53,495 bases of DNA from Tissierellales bacterium (GTDB taxonomy: Bacteria > Bacillota > Clostridia > Tissierellales > Tissierellaceae): the NCBI GenBank assembly GCA_030146705.1, contig JASLBE010000066.1, positions 1-53,495 on the forward strand, written 5' to 3'. Shown in pieces: positions 7,533-15,219 of this stretch (its first letter is position 1; every line of letters begins with the position of its first letter). Under the pieces are notes generated by a model. It ran no database searches. It was not told where the DNA came from and saw nothing but the letters and a program-made list of their open reading frames with translations. The position numbers and the translations under genes are program-made.

Positions 7533-8072
7533 ATGTCCAGAATTGGATTATTACCAATCGAGATACCGGCAGGTGTTGAGGTTAAGATAAAAGACGATAA
7601 TATCGTAGAGGTAAAAGGTAAAAATGGAACATTAGAGCAAAAAATCGATTCAGATATGGATGTAAAAATAGAAGATAATACAATTACTGTTAGTAGACCT
7701 ACTGATAACAAAAAACATAGATCATTACATGGGTTAACTAGAACTTTAATCTATAATATGATTGTTGGAGTTACAGAAGGATACAAAAAAACTCTTCTAA
7801 TACAAGGAACAGGATATAGAGCTGCAAAACAAGGTAAGAAGTTAGTTTTAACTTTAGGATTCTCTCATCCATTAGAATTAGAAGATCCAGAAGGTATAAC
7901 TGTTGAAACTCCAGAGCCAACTAAGATAATAGTATCTGGAGCAAATAAACAACAAGTTGGAAACTATGCGGCTGTAATAAGAGACTTCAGAAAACCAGAA
8001 CCTTACAAGGGTAAAGGTATAAGATATGAAGATGAGCACGTAAGGCGTAAAGTGGGTAAAGCTGGTAGCTAG
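7533..8072 (+). CDS. rplF: 50S ribosomal protein L6
   Basis: L6 (179 residues) binds near the sarcin-ricin loop. It has two alpha/beta repeats and the C-terminal signature P-E-P-Y-K-G-K-G-I-R-Y. It starts M-S-R-I-G-L-L-P-I-E-I-P. The ATG at 7533 follows GGGAGGTG at 7519-7526; earlier in-frame codons overlap the ribosome site. Confidence 0.97.
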   Translation: MSRIGLLPIEIPAGVEVKIKDDNIVEVKGKNGTLEQKIDSDMDVKIEDNTITVSRPTDNKKHRSLHGLTRTLIYNMIVGVTEGYKKTLLIQGTGYRAAKQGKKLVLTLGFSHPLELEDPEGITVETPEPTKIIVSGANKQQVGNYAAVIRDFRKPEPYKGKGIRYEDEHVRRKVGKAGS

Positions 8073-8088
8073 AAAGGAGTGAATTACA

Positions 8089-8451
8089 TTGATTAAAAAA
8101 GTTAATAGAAATGAAAGAAGACAAAAAAGACATTCTAGAGTAAGATTAAATGTTCAAGGAACTCCTGCTAAACCAAGGCTAAATGTTTTCAGAAGTGGTA
8201 AACATATATATGCTCAAATAATTGACGATATATCAGGAAACACTTTGGTTTCAGCTTCTACATTAGATAAAGATGCAAGCTTAGAAAATACTAACAATAT
8301 AGAAGCTGCTAAATATGTAGGAGAAAAAGTTGCTAAAAAGGCTCTAGATAAAGATATAAATGAAGTTGTATTTGATAGAGGCGGATATATATATCACGGA
8401 AGAGTTAAGGCTCTTGCAGAGTCAGCTAGAGAAGCAGGTCTTAAATTTTAA
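8089..8451 (+). CDS. rplR: 50S ribosomal protein L18
   Basis: L18 (120 residues) binds 5S rRNA together with L5. The basic N-terminus (N-R-N-E-R-R-Q-K-R-H-S-R-V-R) and the F-D-R-G-G-Y-x-Y-H-G-R-V-K-A-L-A-E-S-A-R-E-A-G-L signature are visible. Translation starts at TTG (8089), following AGAAAGGAGTGA at 8071-8082. Confidence 0.97.
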   Translation: MIKKVNRNERRQKRHSRVRLNVQGTPAKPRLNVFRSGKHIYAQIIDDISGNTLVSASTLDKDASLENTNNIEAAKYVGEKVAKKALDKDINEVVFDRGGYIYHGRVKALAESAREAGLKF

Positions 8452-8473
8452 GAAAAGGAGGTAATAGAGTACT

Positions 8474-8977
8474 ATGAAACAAAGAAGAAACCGTAAAGAG
8501 TCTGAATTCAAGGAAAGAGTAGTAAGCATTAATCGTGTTGCTAAGGTTGTTAAAGGTGGTAGAAACTTTAGATTCAGCGCTCTTGTTGTAATAGGTAACG
8601 AAAAAGGAAAAGTAGGAGTAGGAATGGCTAAAGCATTAGAGATACCTGAAGCTATAGGTAAAGCTATTGAAGATGCTAAGAAAAACTTAATAGAAGTTCC
8701 TATGGTAGGAACAACTATACCTCACGAAGTTTTAGGACATTTTGGAGCAGGAAAAGTTTTATTAATGCCAGCAGCAGAAGGTACTGGAGTTGTTGCTAGT
8801 GGTCCGGTTCGTGCAGTGTGTGAGTTAGCTGGAATTAGAGATATAAGAACTAAGCGTTTAGGTACTTCAAATCCTAGAAATGTAGTTAATGCTACTTTTG
8901 ACGGATTAGAAAAATTAAAAAGAGTTGAAGAAGTGGCTAAACTAAGAAACAAAACAGTTGAGGAAATTTTAGGTTAA
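8474..8977 (+). CDS. rpsE: 30S ribosomal protein S5
   Basis: S5 (167 residues) takes part in decoding fidelity and mRNA unwinding. The RNA-binding N-domain shows V-V-K-G-G-R-x-F-R-F-S-A-L-V-V-I-G. The C-terminal domain shows A-S-G-P-V-R-A-V-x-E-L-A-G-I. The ribosome site AAAAGGAGG (8454-8462) is about 11 bases before the ATG. Confidence 0.98.
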   Translation: MKQRRNRKESEFKERVVSINRVAKVVKGGRNFRFSALVVIGNEKGKVGVGMAKALEIPEAIGKAIEDAKKNLIEVPMVGTTIPHEVLGHFGAGKVLLMPAAEGTGVVASGPVRAVCELAGIRDIRTKRLGTSNPRNVVNATFDGLEKLKRVEEVAKLRNKTVEEILG

Positions 8978-8990
8978 GGGGGAGTATAAT

Positions 8991-9167
8991 ATGGCTATGG
9001 TTAAAATTAAGCTGGTAAAAAGCCCAATAGGTAAGCCAGAAAACCATAAGAGAACTGTAAAAGCTCTTGGATTCAGTAAAGTTGGTCAAGTAGTGGAAAA
9101 AAATGATACCCCTCAAATAAGAGGAATGATAAATCACATAAGCCACATGGTTGAACTAATAGATTAA
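8991..9167 (+). CDS. rpmD: 50S ribosomal protein L30
   Basis: This 58-residue gene is easily missed because of its length. It reads MAMVKIKLVKSPIGKPENH and continues through R-T-V-K-A-L-G-F, then D-T-P-Q-I-R-G-M-I-N-H-I-S-H-M-V, which is the L30 fold of bacteria. The ATG follows AAGGGGGAG at 8976-8984. It lies between rpsE and rplO, its standard position. Confidence 0.96.
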   Translation: MAMVKIKLVKSPIGKPENHKRTVKALGFSKVGQVVEKNDTPQIRGMINHISHMVELID

Positions 9168-9195
9168 TTACAATTAGTAGAAGGAGGTGTATCTA

Positions 9196-9645
9196 ATGAA
9201 ACTAAATAATTTAAAACCTAATGAAGGTGGAGCAGTAAAGGCTAAGAAAAGATTAGGACGTGGTATTGGTTCTGGTTTAGGTAAAACATCTGGTAAAGGA
9301 CATAAAGGTCAAAGAGCTAGATCTGGAAAAGGTGCTAGAGTTGGATTTGAAGGTGGACAAACTCCATTATTCCAAAGGTTACCAAAAAGAGGTTTTACAA
9401 ATGTATTTAAGAAACAATATGCTGAAATAAATGTAGAAGATTTAGCTAGATTTGAAGCTGATACTGTAATAACACCAGAATTACTATTTAGTGAAGGATT
9501 AGTGAAAAAAGGTAAAGCAAAAGACGGAATAAAAGTTTTAGGTAACGGAGAAATAGAAGTTAAGCTTACTGTAAAAGCAAATAAATTTACTAAATCTGCT
9601 GCTGAAAAAATAGAAGCTGCAGGAGGAAAGGTTGAGGTGATTTAG
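9196..9645 (+). CDS. rplO: 50S ribosomal protein L15
   Basis: L15 (149 residues) is a late 50S assembly protein. It has the glycine- and basic-rich N-terminal extension (K-R-L-G-R-G-I-G-S-G-L-G-K-T-S-G-K-G-H-K) and the L-P-K-R-G-F block. The ATG at 9196 follows AAGGAGGTG (9181-9189); an earlier in-frame codon overlaps that site. The stop is one base before the secY ATG. Confidence 0.97.
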   Translation: MKLNNLKPNEGGAVKAKKRLGRGIGSGLGKTSGKGHKGQRARSGKGARVGFEGGQTPLFQRLPKRGFTNVFKKQYAEINVEDLARFEADTVITPELLFSEGLVKKGKAKDGIKVLGNGEIEVKLTVKANKFTKSAAEKIEAAGGKVEVI

Positions 9646-9646
9646 T

Positions 9647-10921
9647 ATGCTATCAACCTTAAGGAATGCTTGGAGAGTACCAGAAATTAGGAAAAAGATG
9701 CTATATACTCTTTTACTTTTACTGGTATTTAGGTTAGGATCAAGCATCCCAGCACCATATATGGACAAACAAGCAATAGCTGAGATATTCAAGACATCAC
9801 AAGGAGGAATCTTAGATTTCTTAGATATGATGGGCGGGGGTACTTTTAGTAACTATAGTATTTTTGCTACCAATATATATCCTTATATTACAGCTTCAAT
9901 AGTTATACAACTTTTAACTATTGCAATTCCATCTTTAGAAGAATTAGCTAAAGAAGGAGAAGAAGGTAGTAAAAAAATTGCTAGATATACAAGATATATG
10001 GCGATAGTATTAGCATTAATACAAGCTACTGGATACACTTTAGGGTTATTCAGATCAGCATTAATAGCTACAAATAGCATACAAAAATTGATCGTAATAC
10101 TTTCTCTAGTAGCAGGTACATGTTTCTTAATTTGGTTAGGAGACATGATAACTGAAAGAGGTATAGGAAATGGTATTTCCCTACTAATCTTTGTAGGTAT
10201 AATTTCTAGATTACCAAGGGATATAAGCTTTGGTTACCAATCTATAAAAGCGGGAATTTTAAGTCCTTTAAAAGCAATTATATTTATCGCTATAATGTTA
10301 ATAATTGTAGCCTTTGTAGTAGCTTTACAAGAAGGAGAAAGAAGAATTCCAGTTCAATATGCAAAAAGAGTAGTAGGAAGAAAAATGTATGGTGGACAAA
10401 ACACTCACATACCAGTGAAGGTTTCAATGTCAGGAGTTATGCCAGTAATATTTGCATCTTCTTTACTAGCTTTCCCACAAACTATAACAATGTTTTCTCA
10501 GGGTGCATTTAGTAAATGGATAGTAAAGTATTTAACACCAGCTGGTTCTGTAGGAGTTTGGATCTATTCGATTTTAAATATATTATTAATTATGTTCTTC
10601 ACATATTTCTATACAGCTATTCAATTTAATACTGTGGAATATTCTAAGAACTTACAACAAAATGGTGGATTCATACCTGGAATAAGACCAGGAAGACCTA
10701 CTTCAGAATATCTAACTAAAATAGTTAATAGGATTACTTTTGTAGGTGGTTTATCATTAGCGATATTAGCATCACTACCAATAGTTCTTTCTAAAGGATT
10801 TAATATGAATGCTAACTTTAGTGGTACTGCTGTAATAATAGTTGTAGGTGTTGCTCTTGAAACAGTACAACAATTAGAAGCACAAATGTTAATGAGACAC
10901 TACAAAGGATTTTTAAATTAA
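9647..10921 (+). CDS. secY: Protein translocase channel subunit SecY
   Basis: SecY (424 residues) is the pore of the Sec translocon, usually with ten membrane helices. Conserved features are the N-terminal R-x-K-x-L-x-T-L-L-L-L-x-x-F-R-x-G start of helix 1 and W-L-G-D-x-I-T-E-R-G-I-G-N-G-I-S-L between helices 4 and 5. The cytoplasmic R-R-I-P-V-Q-Y-A loop and the late Q-Q-N-G-G-F-I-P-G-I-R-P-G loop contact the ribosome and SecA. Its ribosome site (GAGGTGAT) lies inside the end of rplO, so translation is probably coupled. Confidence 0.98.
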   Translation: MLSTLRNAWRVPEIRKKMLYTLLLLLVFRLGSSIPAPYMDKQAIAEIFKTSQGGILDFLDMMGGGTFSNYSIFATNIYPYITASIVIQLLTIAIPSLEELAKEGEEGSKKIARYTRYMAIVLALIQATGYTLGLFRSALIATNSIQKLIVILSLVAGTCFLIWLGDMITERGIGNGISLLIFVGIISRLPRDISFGYQSIKAGILSPLKAIIFIAIMLIIVAFVVALQEGERRIPVQYAKRVVGRKMYGGQNTHIPVKVSMSGVMPVIFASSLLAFPQTITMFSQGAFSKWIVKYLTPAGSVGVWIYSILNILLIMFFTYFYTAIQFNTVEYSKNLQQNGGFIPGIRPGRPTSEYLTKIVNRITFVGGLSLAILASLPIVLSKGFNMNANFSGTAVIIVVGVALETVQQLEAQMLMRHYKGFLN

Positions 10922-10939
10922 ACTATAGGAGATGAAAAA

Positions 10940-11581
10940 ATGCGTTTAGTATTATTAGGCCCACCAGGAGTTGGTAAAGGTACACAGGCATCATCTATAG
11001 TTAAAAAATATGATGTGCCTCATATATCAACAGGTGATATATTTAGAGCCAATATAAAAGAAGGTACAAAATTAGGACTAGAAGCTAAATCTTATATGGA
11101 TAAGGGTTTACTAGTTCCTGATGAATTAGTTGTGTCTATTGTAAAAGATAGGTTAACACATGATGACTGTAAAGATGGTTTTTTATTAGATGGTTTTCCA
11201 AGGACGATAGAACAAGCTGATGCTTTAGATGAAGAATTAGCTAGTATGGGATTATCACTTGATAAAGTTATAAACTTAAGTGCAGACAAAGAAATACTAC
11301 TTGAAAGAGTAGTGGGTAGAAGGATTTGTAAAACATGTGGTGCAACTTACCACATTAAATTTAATCCTCCAAAAGTAGAAGGGGTTTGTGACCTAGACCA
11401 AGGAGAATTATATCAAAGAGAAGATGATACAGAAGAGACAGTATCAACAAGAATAGGGGTATATGGGAAAGAAACACAACCTTTAATAGATTATTATAAG
11501 AAGAAAAATTTACTTGTTGACATAGATGGAACAGCACCTATTGAAAAGATATTTGAAACTATTGTTGAATCTCTTAAATAG
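10940..11581 (+). CDS. adk: Adenylate kinase
   Basis: This 213-residue kinase interconverts ATP + AMP and 2 ADP. The P-loop G-P-P-G-V-G-K-G-T-Q is at residues 7-16, and the AMP-binding D-G-F-P-R-T near residue 85. The long LID domain carries C-K-T-C and a later C-D-L-D, so it is the Gram-positive zinc-type LID, with aspartate as the fourth ligand. The gene follows secY as usual. The next gene would normally be map, which is absent here. Confidence 0.97.
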   Translation: MRLVLLGPPGVGKGTQASSIVKKYDVPHISTGDIFRANIKEGTKLGLEAKSYMDKGLLVPDELVVSIVKDRLTHDDCKDGFLLDGFPRTIEQADALDEELASMGLSLDKVINLSADKEILLERVVGRRICKTCGATYHIKFNPPKVEGVCDLDQGELYQREDDTEETVSTRIGVYGKETQPLIDYYKKKNLLVDIDGTAPIEKIFETIVESLK

Positions 11582-11591
11582 GAGGTAGAAA

Positions 11592-11864
11592 ATGGAATCA
11601 AGTGTTGATATAAAAATAGGACAGGTCGTAAAGTCTAAATCGGGTAGAGATAGGGATAAGGTATTTTTAGTATATGAGATTTTAGGAAATGGATATGTAA
11701 ATATAATAGATGGAGACCTTAGAAAATTAGATAAACCTAAGAAAAAAAAGGTAAAACATTTAGCTATATACAATACTGTTTTAGATGAATTTAGGGAAAA
11801 ACTTGAAAATCAAGTTAATATAAATAATGCATATATTAGAAAACTTTTAGAACCCTTTGATTAA
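11592..11864 (+). CDS. KOW-domain RNA-binding protein (L14e-like)
   Basis: This small basic protein (90 residues) starts with a KOW-like segment (I-G-Q-V-V-K-S-K-S-G-R-D-R-D-K-V-F-L-V). A central lysine run follows (P-K-K-K-K-V-K-H-L) and then a helical C-terminus. Proteins of this kind sit between map and infA in many Firmicutes (for example YbzG in Bacillus) and resemble archaeal/eukaryotic L14e. A ribosome-associated role is likely but not shown by the sequence. The ribosome site ATAGGAGG overlaps the adk stop, so translation is probably coupled. Confidence 0.8.
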   Translation: MESSVDIKIGQVVKSKSGRDRDKVFLVYEILGNGYVNIIDGDLRKLDKPKKKKVKHLAIYNTVLDEFREKLENQVNINNAYIRKLLEPFD

Positions 11865-11897
11865 AAGTTATAATAATTGATAGGAGGTTCAATATTA

Positions 11898-12116
11898 ATG
11901 TCTAAAGAAGAACTTATTGAGGTTGAAGGAACGGTTTTAGAAGCTTTGCCAAATGCTATTTTTAAGGTAGAACTGGAAAATGGACACGTGGTTTTAGCTC
12001 ATATTTCAGGTAAGCTAAGAATGAACTATATAAGAATATTACCAGGAGATACTGTTACAGTAGAACTTTCACCATATGATTTAACAAGAGGAAGAATAAC
12101 CTGGCGTAAGAAGTAG
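11898..12116 (+). CDS. infA: Translation initiation factor IF-1
   Basis: IF-1 (72 residues, an S1/OB fold) binds the ribosomal A site during initiation. The sequence M-S-K-E-E-L-I-E-V-E-G-T-V-L-E-A-L-P-N and the later H-I-S-G-K-L-R-M-N-Y-I-R-I-L-P-G-D motif are nearly invariant. The ATG at 11898 follows TAGGAGG at 11881-11887; an upstream in-frame TTG would overlap that site. Confidence 0.98.
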   Translation: MSKEELIEVEGTVLEALPNAIFKVELENGHVVLAHISGKLRMNYIRILPGDTVTVELSPYDLTRGRITWRKK

Positions 12117-12131
12117 CAAGGAGGGAAACAT

Positions 12132-12245
12132 ATGAAAGTTAGACCATCAGTAAAGAAAATGTGCTCAAAGTGCAAAACTATTAGAAGAAACGGAAGAGTA
12201 ATGATTATTTGTGAAAATCCAAGACATAAACAAAGACAAGGCTAG
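12132..12245 (+). CDS. rpmJ: 50S ribosomal protein L36 (zinc type)
   Basis: This is a 37-residue gene in the standard infA-rpmJ-rpsM position. It begins M-K-V-R-P-S-V-K-K-M-C-S-K-C and carries the zinc ligands C11, C14, C27 and H32 (C-E-N-P-R-H). It ends in the basic H-K-Q-R-Q-G tail. The ribosome site CAAGGAGGG is 7 bases before the ATG. Confidence 0.97.
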   Translation: MKVRPSVKKMCSKCKTIRRNGRVMIICENPRHKQRQG

Positions 12246-12275
12246 TCCTTGTAGATTATTGTAGGAGGTGTAATA

Positions 12276-12620
12276 ATGGCTAGAATAGCAGGAGTAGATT
12301 TACCTAGAGATAAGAGGGTTGAAGTTGCTTTAACATATATATATGGAATAGGTAGACCAACATCTAACCAAGTGTTAAATGAACTAGGAATAAATAAAGA
12401 TACAAAGGTTAAAGACTTAACTGAAGCTGAAGTAAATGATATCAGAAGTAAGATTGATACTATTCCAGTTGAAGGTGACTTAAGAAGAGAAGTATCTTTA
12501 AATATAAAAAGATTAAGAGAAATAAACTGTTATAGAGGTATAAGACATAGAAGAGGACTTCCAGTAAGAGGTCAAAAAACTAAAACTAATGCAAGAACTA
12601 GAAAAGGACCAAAAAAATAA
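12276..12620 (+). CDS. rpsM: 30S ribosomal protein S13
   Basis: S13 (114 residues) lies in the 30S head and contacts P-site tRNA. It begins M-A-R-I-A-G-V-D-L-P-R-D-K-R-V and contains the Y-I-Y-G-I-G-R helix-turn region. The R-G-I-R-H-R-R-G-L-P-V-R-G-Q-K-T-K-T-N-A-R-T signature and basic tail follow. It is preceded by GTAGGAGGTG. Confidence 0.98.
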   Translation: MARIAGVDLPRDKRVEVALTYIYGIGRPTSNQVLNELGINKDTKVKDLTEAEVNDIRSKIDTIPVEGDLRREVSLNIKRLREINCYRGIRHRRGLPVRGQKTKTNARTRKGPKK

Positions 12621-12640
12621 TTAGCTAAGGAGGGATTTGA

Positions 12641-13048
12641 GTGGCTAAAAAAAGCGTAAAAGGACGTCGTGTGGCTCGTACTAGAAGAAGAGATCGTAAG
12701 AACGTTGAAAGAGGACAAGCACACATTACTTCCACTTTTAATAATACAATGGTAACATTAACAGATTTAAACGGTAACGTTTTATCTTGGGCAAGTGCAG
12801 GTCAATTAGGATTCAGAGGTTCTAAGAAATCTACACCATTTGCAGCACAAGAAGCAGCACAAGAAGCAGCTGAAAAAGCTATGATACACGGATTAAAACA
12901 CGTAGAAGTGTTTGTAAAGGGACCTGGTTCTGGTAGAGAAGCAGCAATCAGATCATTACAAGCAAGTGGACTTGAAGTAACTATGATTAAAGATGTTACT
13001 CCTATACCACATAACGGTTGTAGACCACCAAAAAGAAGAAGAGTTTAA
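12641..13048 (+). CDS. rpsK: 30S ribosomal protein S11
   Basis: S11 (135 residues) is on the 30S platform near the E site. G-Q-A-H-I-T-S-T-F-N-N-T-M-V-T-L-T-D and the final H-N-G-C-R-P-P-K-R-R-R-V are the conserved parts. Translation starts at GTG (12641), 7 bases after AAGGAGGG. Confidence 0.97.
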   Translation: MAKKSVKGRRVARTRRRDRKNVERGQAHITSTFNNTMVTLTDLNGNVLSWASAGQLGFRGSKKSTPFAAQEAAQEAAEKAMIHGLKHVEVFVKGPGSGREAAIRSLQASGLEVTMIKDVTPIPHNGCRPPKRRRV

Positions 13049-13070
13049 TTAATAGGAGGTGTAAAGAGGA

Positions 13071-13694
13071 ATGGCAAGATATACAGGAGCAGTTTGTAAA
13101 CTATGTCGTAGAGAGGGAACTAAATTATTCCTTAAAGGAGACAGATGTTTTACAAAAAATTGTGCGTTAAATAAAAGAAGCTACGCACCAGGACAACACG
13201 GACAAGGTAGAAAAAAATTAACAGAATATGGAATGCAGTTAAGGGAAAAACAAAAGGTTAAAAGATTCTATGGTATTTCAGAATCTCAAATGGCTAAAAA
13301 CTTCTTAATTGCAGATAAGGCTAAGGGAATAACAGGTGAAAACCTTTTAACTATATTAGAATTAAGATTAGATAATGTAGTATTCAGAATGGGACTTGCT
13401 TCTTCAAGAGCTGAAGCTAGACAACTTGTAAACCACGGACATTTCTTAATAAATGGAAGCAAGGTTGATATACCATCTTATGCTATAAAGGTTGGAGATG
13501 TTATAGAAGTTAAAGACAGAAGCAAGAAGAGCGAAAAATTAAAAGATTTAGTTGCTAACCACAATGGTAATACTGTAGAATGGTTAAATCTAGATTTAGA
13601 TAATTTTAAAGCAACAGTGGTATCTGAACCAAGAAGAGAAGACATAGATTTACCGATCGAAGAACATTTAATAGTAGAGTTGTACTCAAGATAA
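13071..13694 (+). CDS. rpsD: 30S ribosomal protein S4 (zinc type)
   Basis: S4 (207 residues) initiates 30S assembly. The N-terminal domain has a four-cysteine cluster (C-K-L-C, then D-R-C, then K-N-C), the zinc form. The S4 RNA-binding domain follows, with R-L-D-N-V-V-F-R-M-G and A-R-Q-L-V-N-H-G-H. In B. subtilis S4 is monocistronic and autoregulated; here it sits in the alpha operon between S11 and RpoA. A 73-base gap follows it. Confidence 0.97.
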   Translation: MARYTGAVCKLCRREGTKLFLKGDRCFTKNCALNKRSYAPGQHGQGRKKLTEYGMQLREKQKVKRFYGISESQMAKNFLIADKAKGITGENLLTILELRLDNVVFRMGLASSRAEARQLVNHGHFLINGSKVDIPSYAIKVGDVIEVKDRSKKSEKLKDLVANHNGNTVEWLNLDLDNFKATVVSEPRREDIDLPIEEHLIVELYSR

Positions 13695-13767
13695 TAAAAA
13701 TTATTTTGAGTTCGATCAGTTACCCTCGTACTTTATTAAAACTAAATCTTAAGGGGGTTAGTGTTTA

Positions 13768-14715
13768 ATGATAGAAATTGAAAAACCGATAATTGAAGTA
13801 TTAGAACTAGATAGCGAAAACAATTATGGGAAATTCATGGTAGAACCTTTAGAGAGGGGATATGGTATTACTTTAGGAAATTCTCTTAGAAGAGTATTAC
13901 TATCATCTTTACCAGGTGCTGCCGTAGCTTCTATAAAAATAGAAGGTGTTGATCATGAATTTTCAACAATTCAAGGTGTTCTAGAAGATGTGCCAGAAAT
14001 TATTTTAAATATTAAAGGAATTTCTGCAATCATGCATACAGACGAACCAGTAACTATGATAATAGAAGCTAAAGGTGAAAAAGAAATTAAATCTGGTGAT
14101 ATTATAACTGGTCCAGATGTAGAAATAGTTAATAAAGACCACCATATAGCAACACTTAATGAAGAAGCAGACGTATATATGGAATTAAAATTAGTTAAAG
14201 GCCGCGGATATGTATTGGCTGAGAAGAACAAAGAAGATGGACTACCAGCTGGTACTATACCAGTAGATTCATCCTTTACTCCAGTTAAAAAAGTTAACTT
14301 TAAAGTTGAAAACACAAGAGTAGGCCAAATAACAGATTATGATAGATTGATATTAGAAGTATGGACTGATGGTACTATGCAACCAGACGAAGCAACTTCG
14401 TTAGGAGCTAAGATACTTAGTGAACACTTAAACCTTTTCATTAACTTAACAGACCATGTTGATGATGTAGAAATTATGGTAGAAGTTGAAGATGATGAGA
14501 AGGAAAAAGTGTTGGAAATGACAGTTGAAGAGTTAGACTTATCAGTTCGTAGCTATAACTGTTTAAAGAGGGCATCTATTGATACGGTAGATGAACTTAT
14601 TTCAAAATCACCTGAAGACATGATGCAAGTTCGTAACTTAGGAAAGAAATCCCTTGAGGAAATAATCGAGAAACTAGAAGAACTAGGATTAGGTCTTAGA
14701 AAAACAGACGAGTAA
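13768..14715 (+). CDS. rpoA: RNA polymerase subunit alpha
   Basis: The alpha subunit (315 residues) nucleates RNA polymerase assembly. The N-terminal domain shows E-P-L-E-R-G-Y-G-I-T-L-G-N-S-L-R-R-V-L-L-S. The C-terminal domain (about residues 250-310) binds DNA and activators and contains the S-Y-N-C-L-K-R-A-S-I and R-N-L-G-K-K-S-L-E-E-I motifs. The gap of 73 bases upstream of it has no convincing terminator or promoter. The ribosome site is AAGGGGG (13752-13758). Confidence 0.98.
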   Translation: MIEIEKPIIEVLELDSENNYGKFMVEPLERGYGITLGNSLRRVLLSSLPGAAVASIKIEGVDHEFSTIQGVLEDVPEIILNIKGISAIMHTDEPVTMIIEAKGEKEIKSGDIITGPDVEIVNKDHHIATLNEEADVYMELKLVKGRGYVLAEKNKEDGLPAGTIPVDSSFTPVKKVNFKVENTRVGQITDYDRLILEVWTDGTMQPDEATSLGAKILSEHLNLFINLTDHVDDVEIMVEVEDDEKEKVLEMTVEELDLSVRSYNCLKRASIDTVDELISKSPEDMMQVRNLGKKSLEEIIEKLEELGLGLRKTDE

Positions 14716-14735
14716 TTTAGTGGAGGAGGGATATA

Positions 14736-15077
14736 ATGACTAAACTTAGAAAATTAGGTCGTACAACAGACCATAGGATAGCTATGCTTAGAAACCAAGT
14801 AACATCAGTTTTAGAGCATGGAAGAATAGAAACTACTTTACAAAAAGCAAAAGAAACACAAAGAATGGTAGATAAAATGATAACTCTTGGAAAAAGAGGA
14901 GATCTACACGCTAGAAGACAAGCTTTAGCATATATATATGATGAAGATGTAGTAACTAAACTATTCTCAGAAATAGCTCCAAATTACGCAGAAAGAAACG
15001 GTGGATATACTAGAGTTTTAAAATTAGGTCCACGTCGTGGAGATGCTGCTGAAATGGCTATATTAGAATTAGTATAG
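14736..15077 (+). CDS. rplQ: 50S ribosomal protein L17
   Basis: L17 (113 residues) is at the end of the ribosomal superoperon. The N-terminal K-L-G-R-T-T-D-H-R-I-A-M-L-R-N and C-terminal Y-T-R-V-L-K-L-G-P-R-R-G-D-A-A signatures are present. The ribosome site is GGAGGAGGG. A terminator 43 bases beyond the stop closes the operon. Confidence 0.98.
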   Translation: MTKLRKLGRTTDHRIAMLRNQVTSVLEHGRIETTLQKAKETQRMVDKMITLGKRGDLHARRQALAYIYDEDVVTKLFSEIAPNYAERNGGYTRVLKLGPRRGDAAEMAILELV

Positions 15078-15119
15078 TATATAAATTTATATAAATTGAT
15101 ATAGTATAAAAAGAAGGAG

Positions 15120-15147
15120 GGGATTAAGTGGAACTTAGTCCCTTTTT
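15120..15147 (+). terminator. Terminator at the end of the ribosomal superoperon
   Basis: GGGATTAAGT (15120-15129) pairs with ACTTAGTCCC (15133-15142), with one T-G pair and a GGA loop. Five T follow. It ends the rpsJ-rplQ transcription unit. Confidence 0.8.
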
Positions 15148-15174
15148 ATCAATTTATATTTGAAAGTTTATAAT
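15146..15174 (+). promoter_or_regulatory. Possible promoter of ecfA1-ecfA2-ecfT-truA
   Basis: TTATCA (15146-15151), 17 bases, then TATAAT (15169-15174). The -10 is perfect and the -35 matches 4 of 6. It overlaps the T-run of the preceding terminator, giving a leader of about 40 nt. Confidence 0.4.
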
Positions 15175-15219
15175 AAATTATAGATTTTCAATTATAAATT
15201 GGCTGGAAGGAGGAATTAA

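Noticed and set aside
863..8952. Many open frames antisense to ribosomal protein genes
   Set aside because: They mirror the codon pattern of the real genes, lack ribosome sites and show no recognisable protein features.
15109..15161. Mini-frame GTG GAA CTT AGT... after a perfect AAGGAGGGG site behind rplQ
   Set aside because: The 11-codon frame overlaps the terminator stem and T-run; the purine-rich run is better explained as the left arm of the hairpin.
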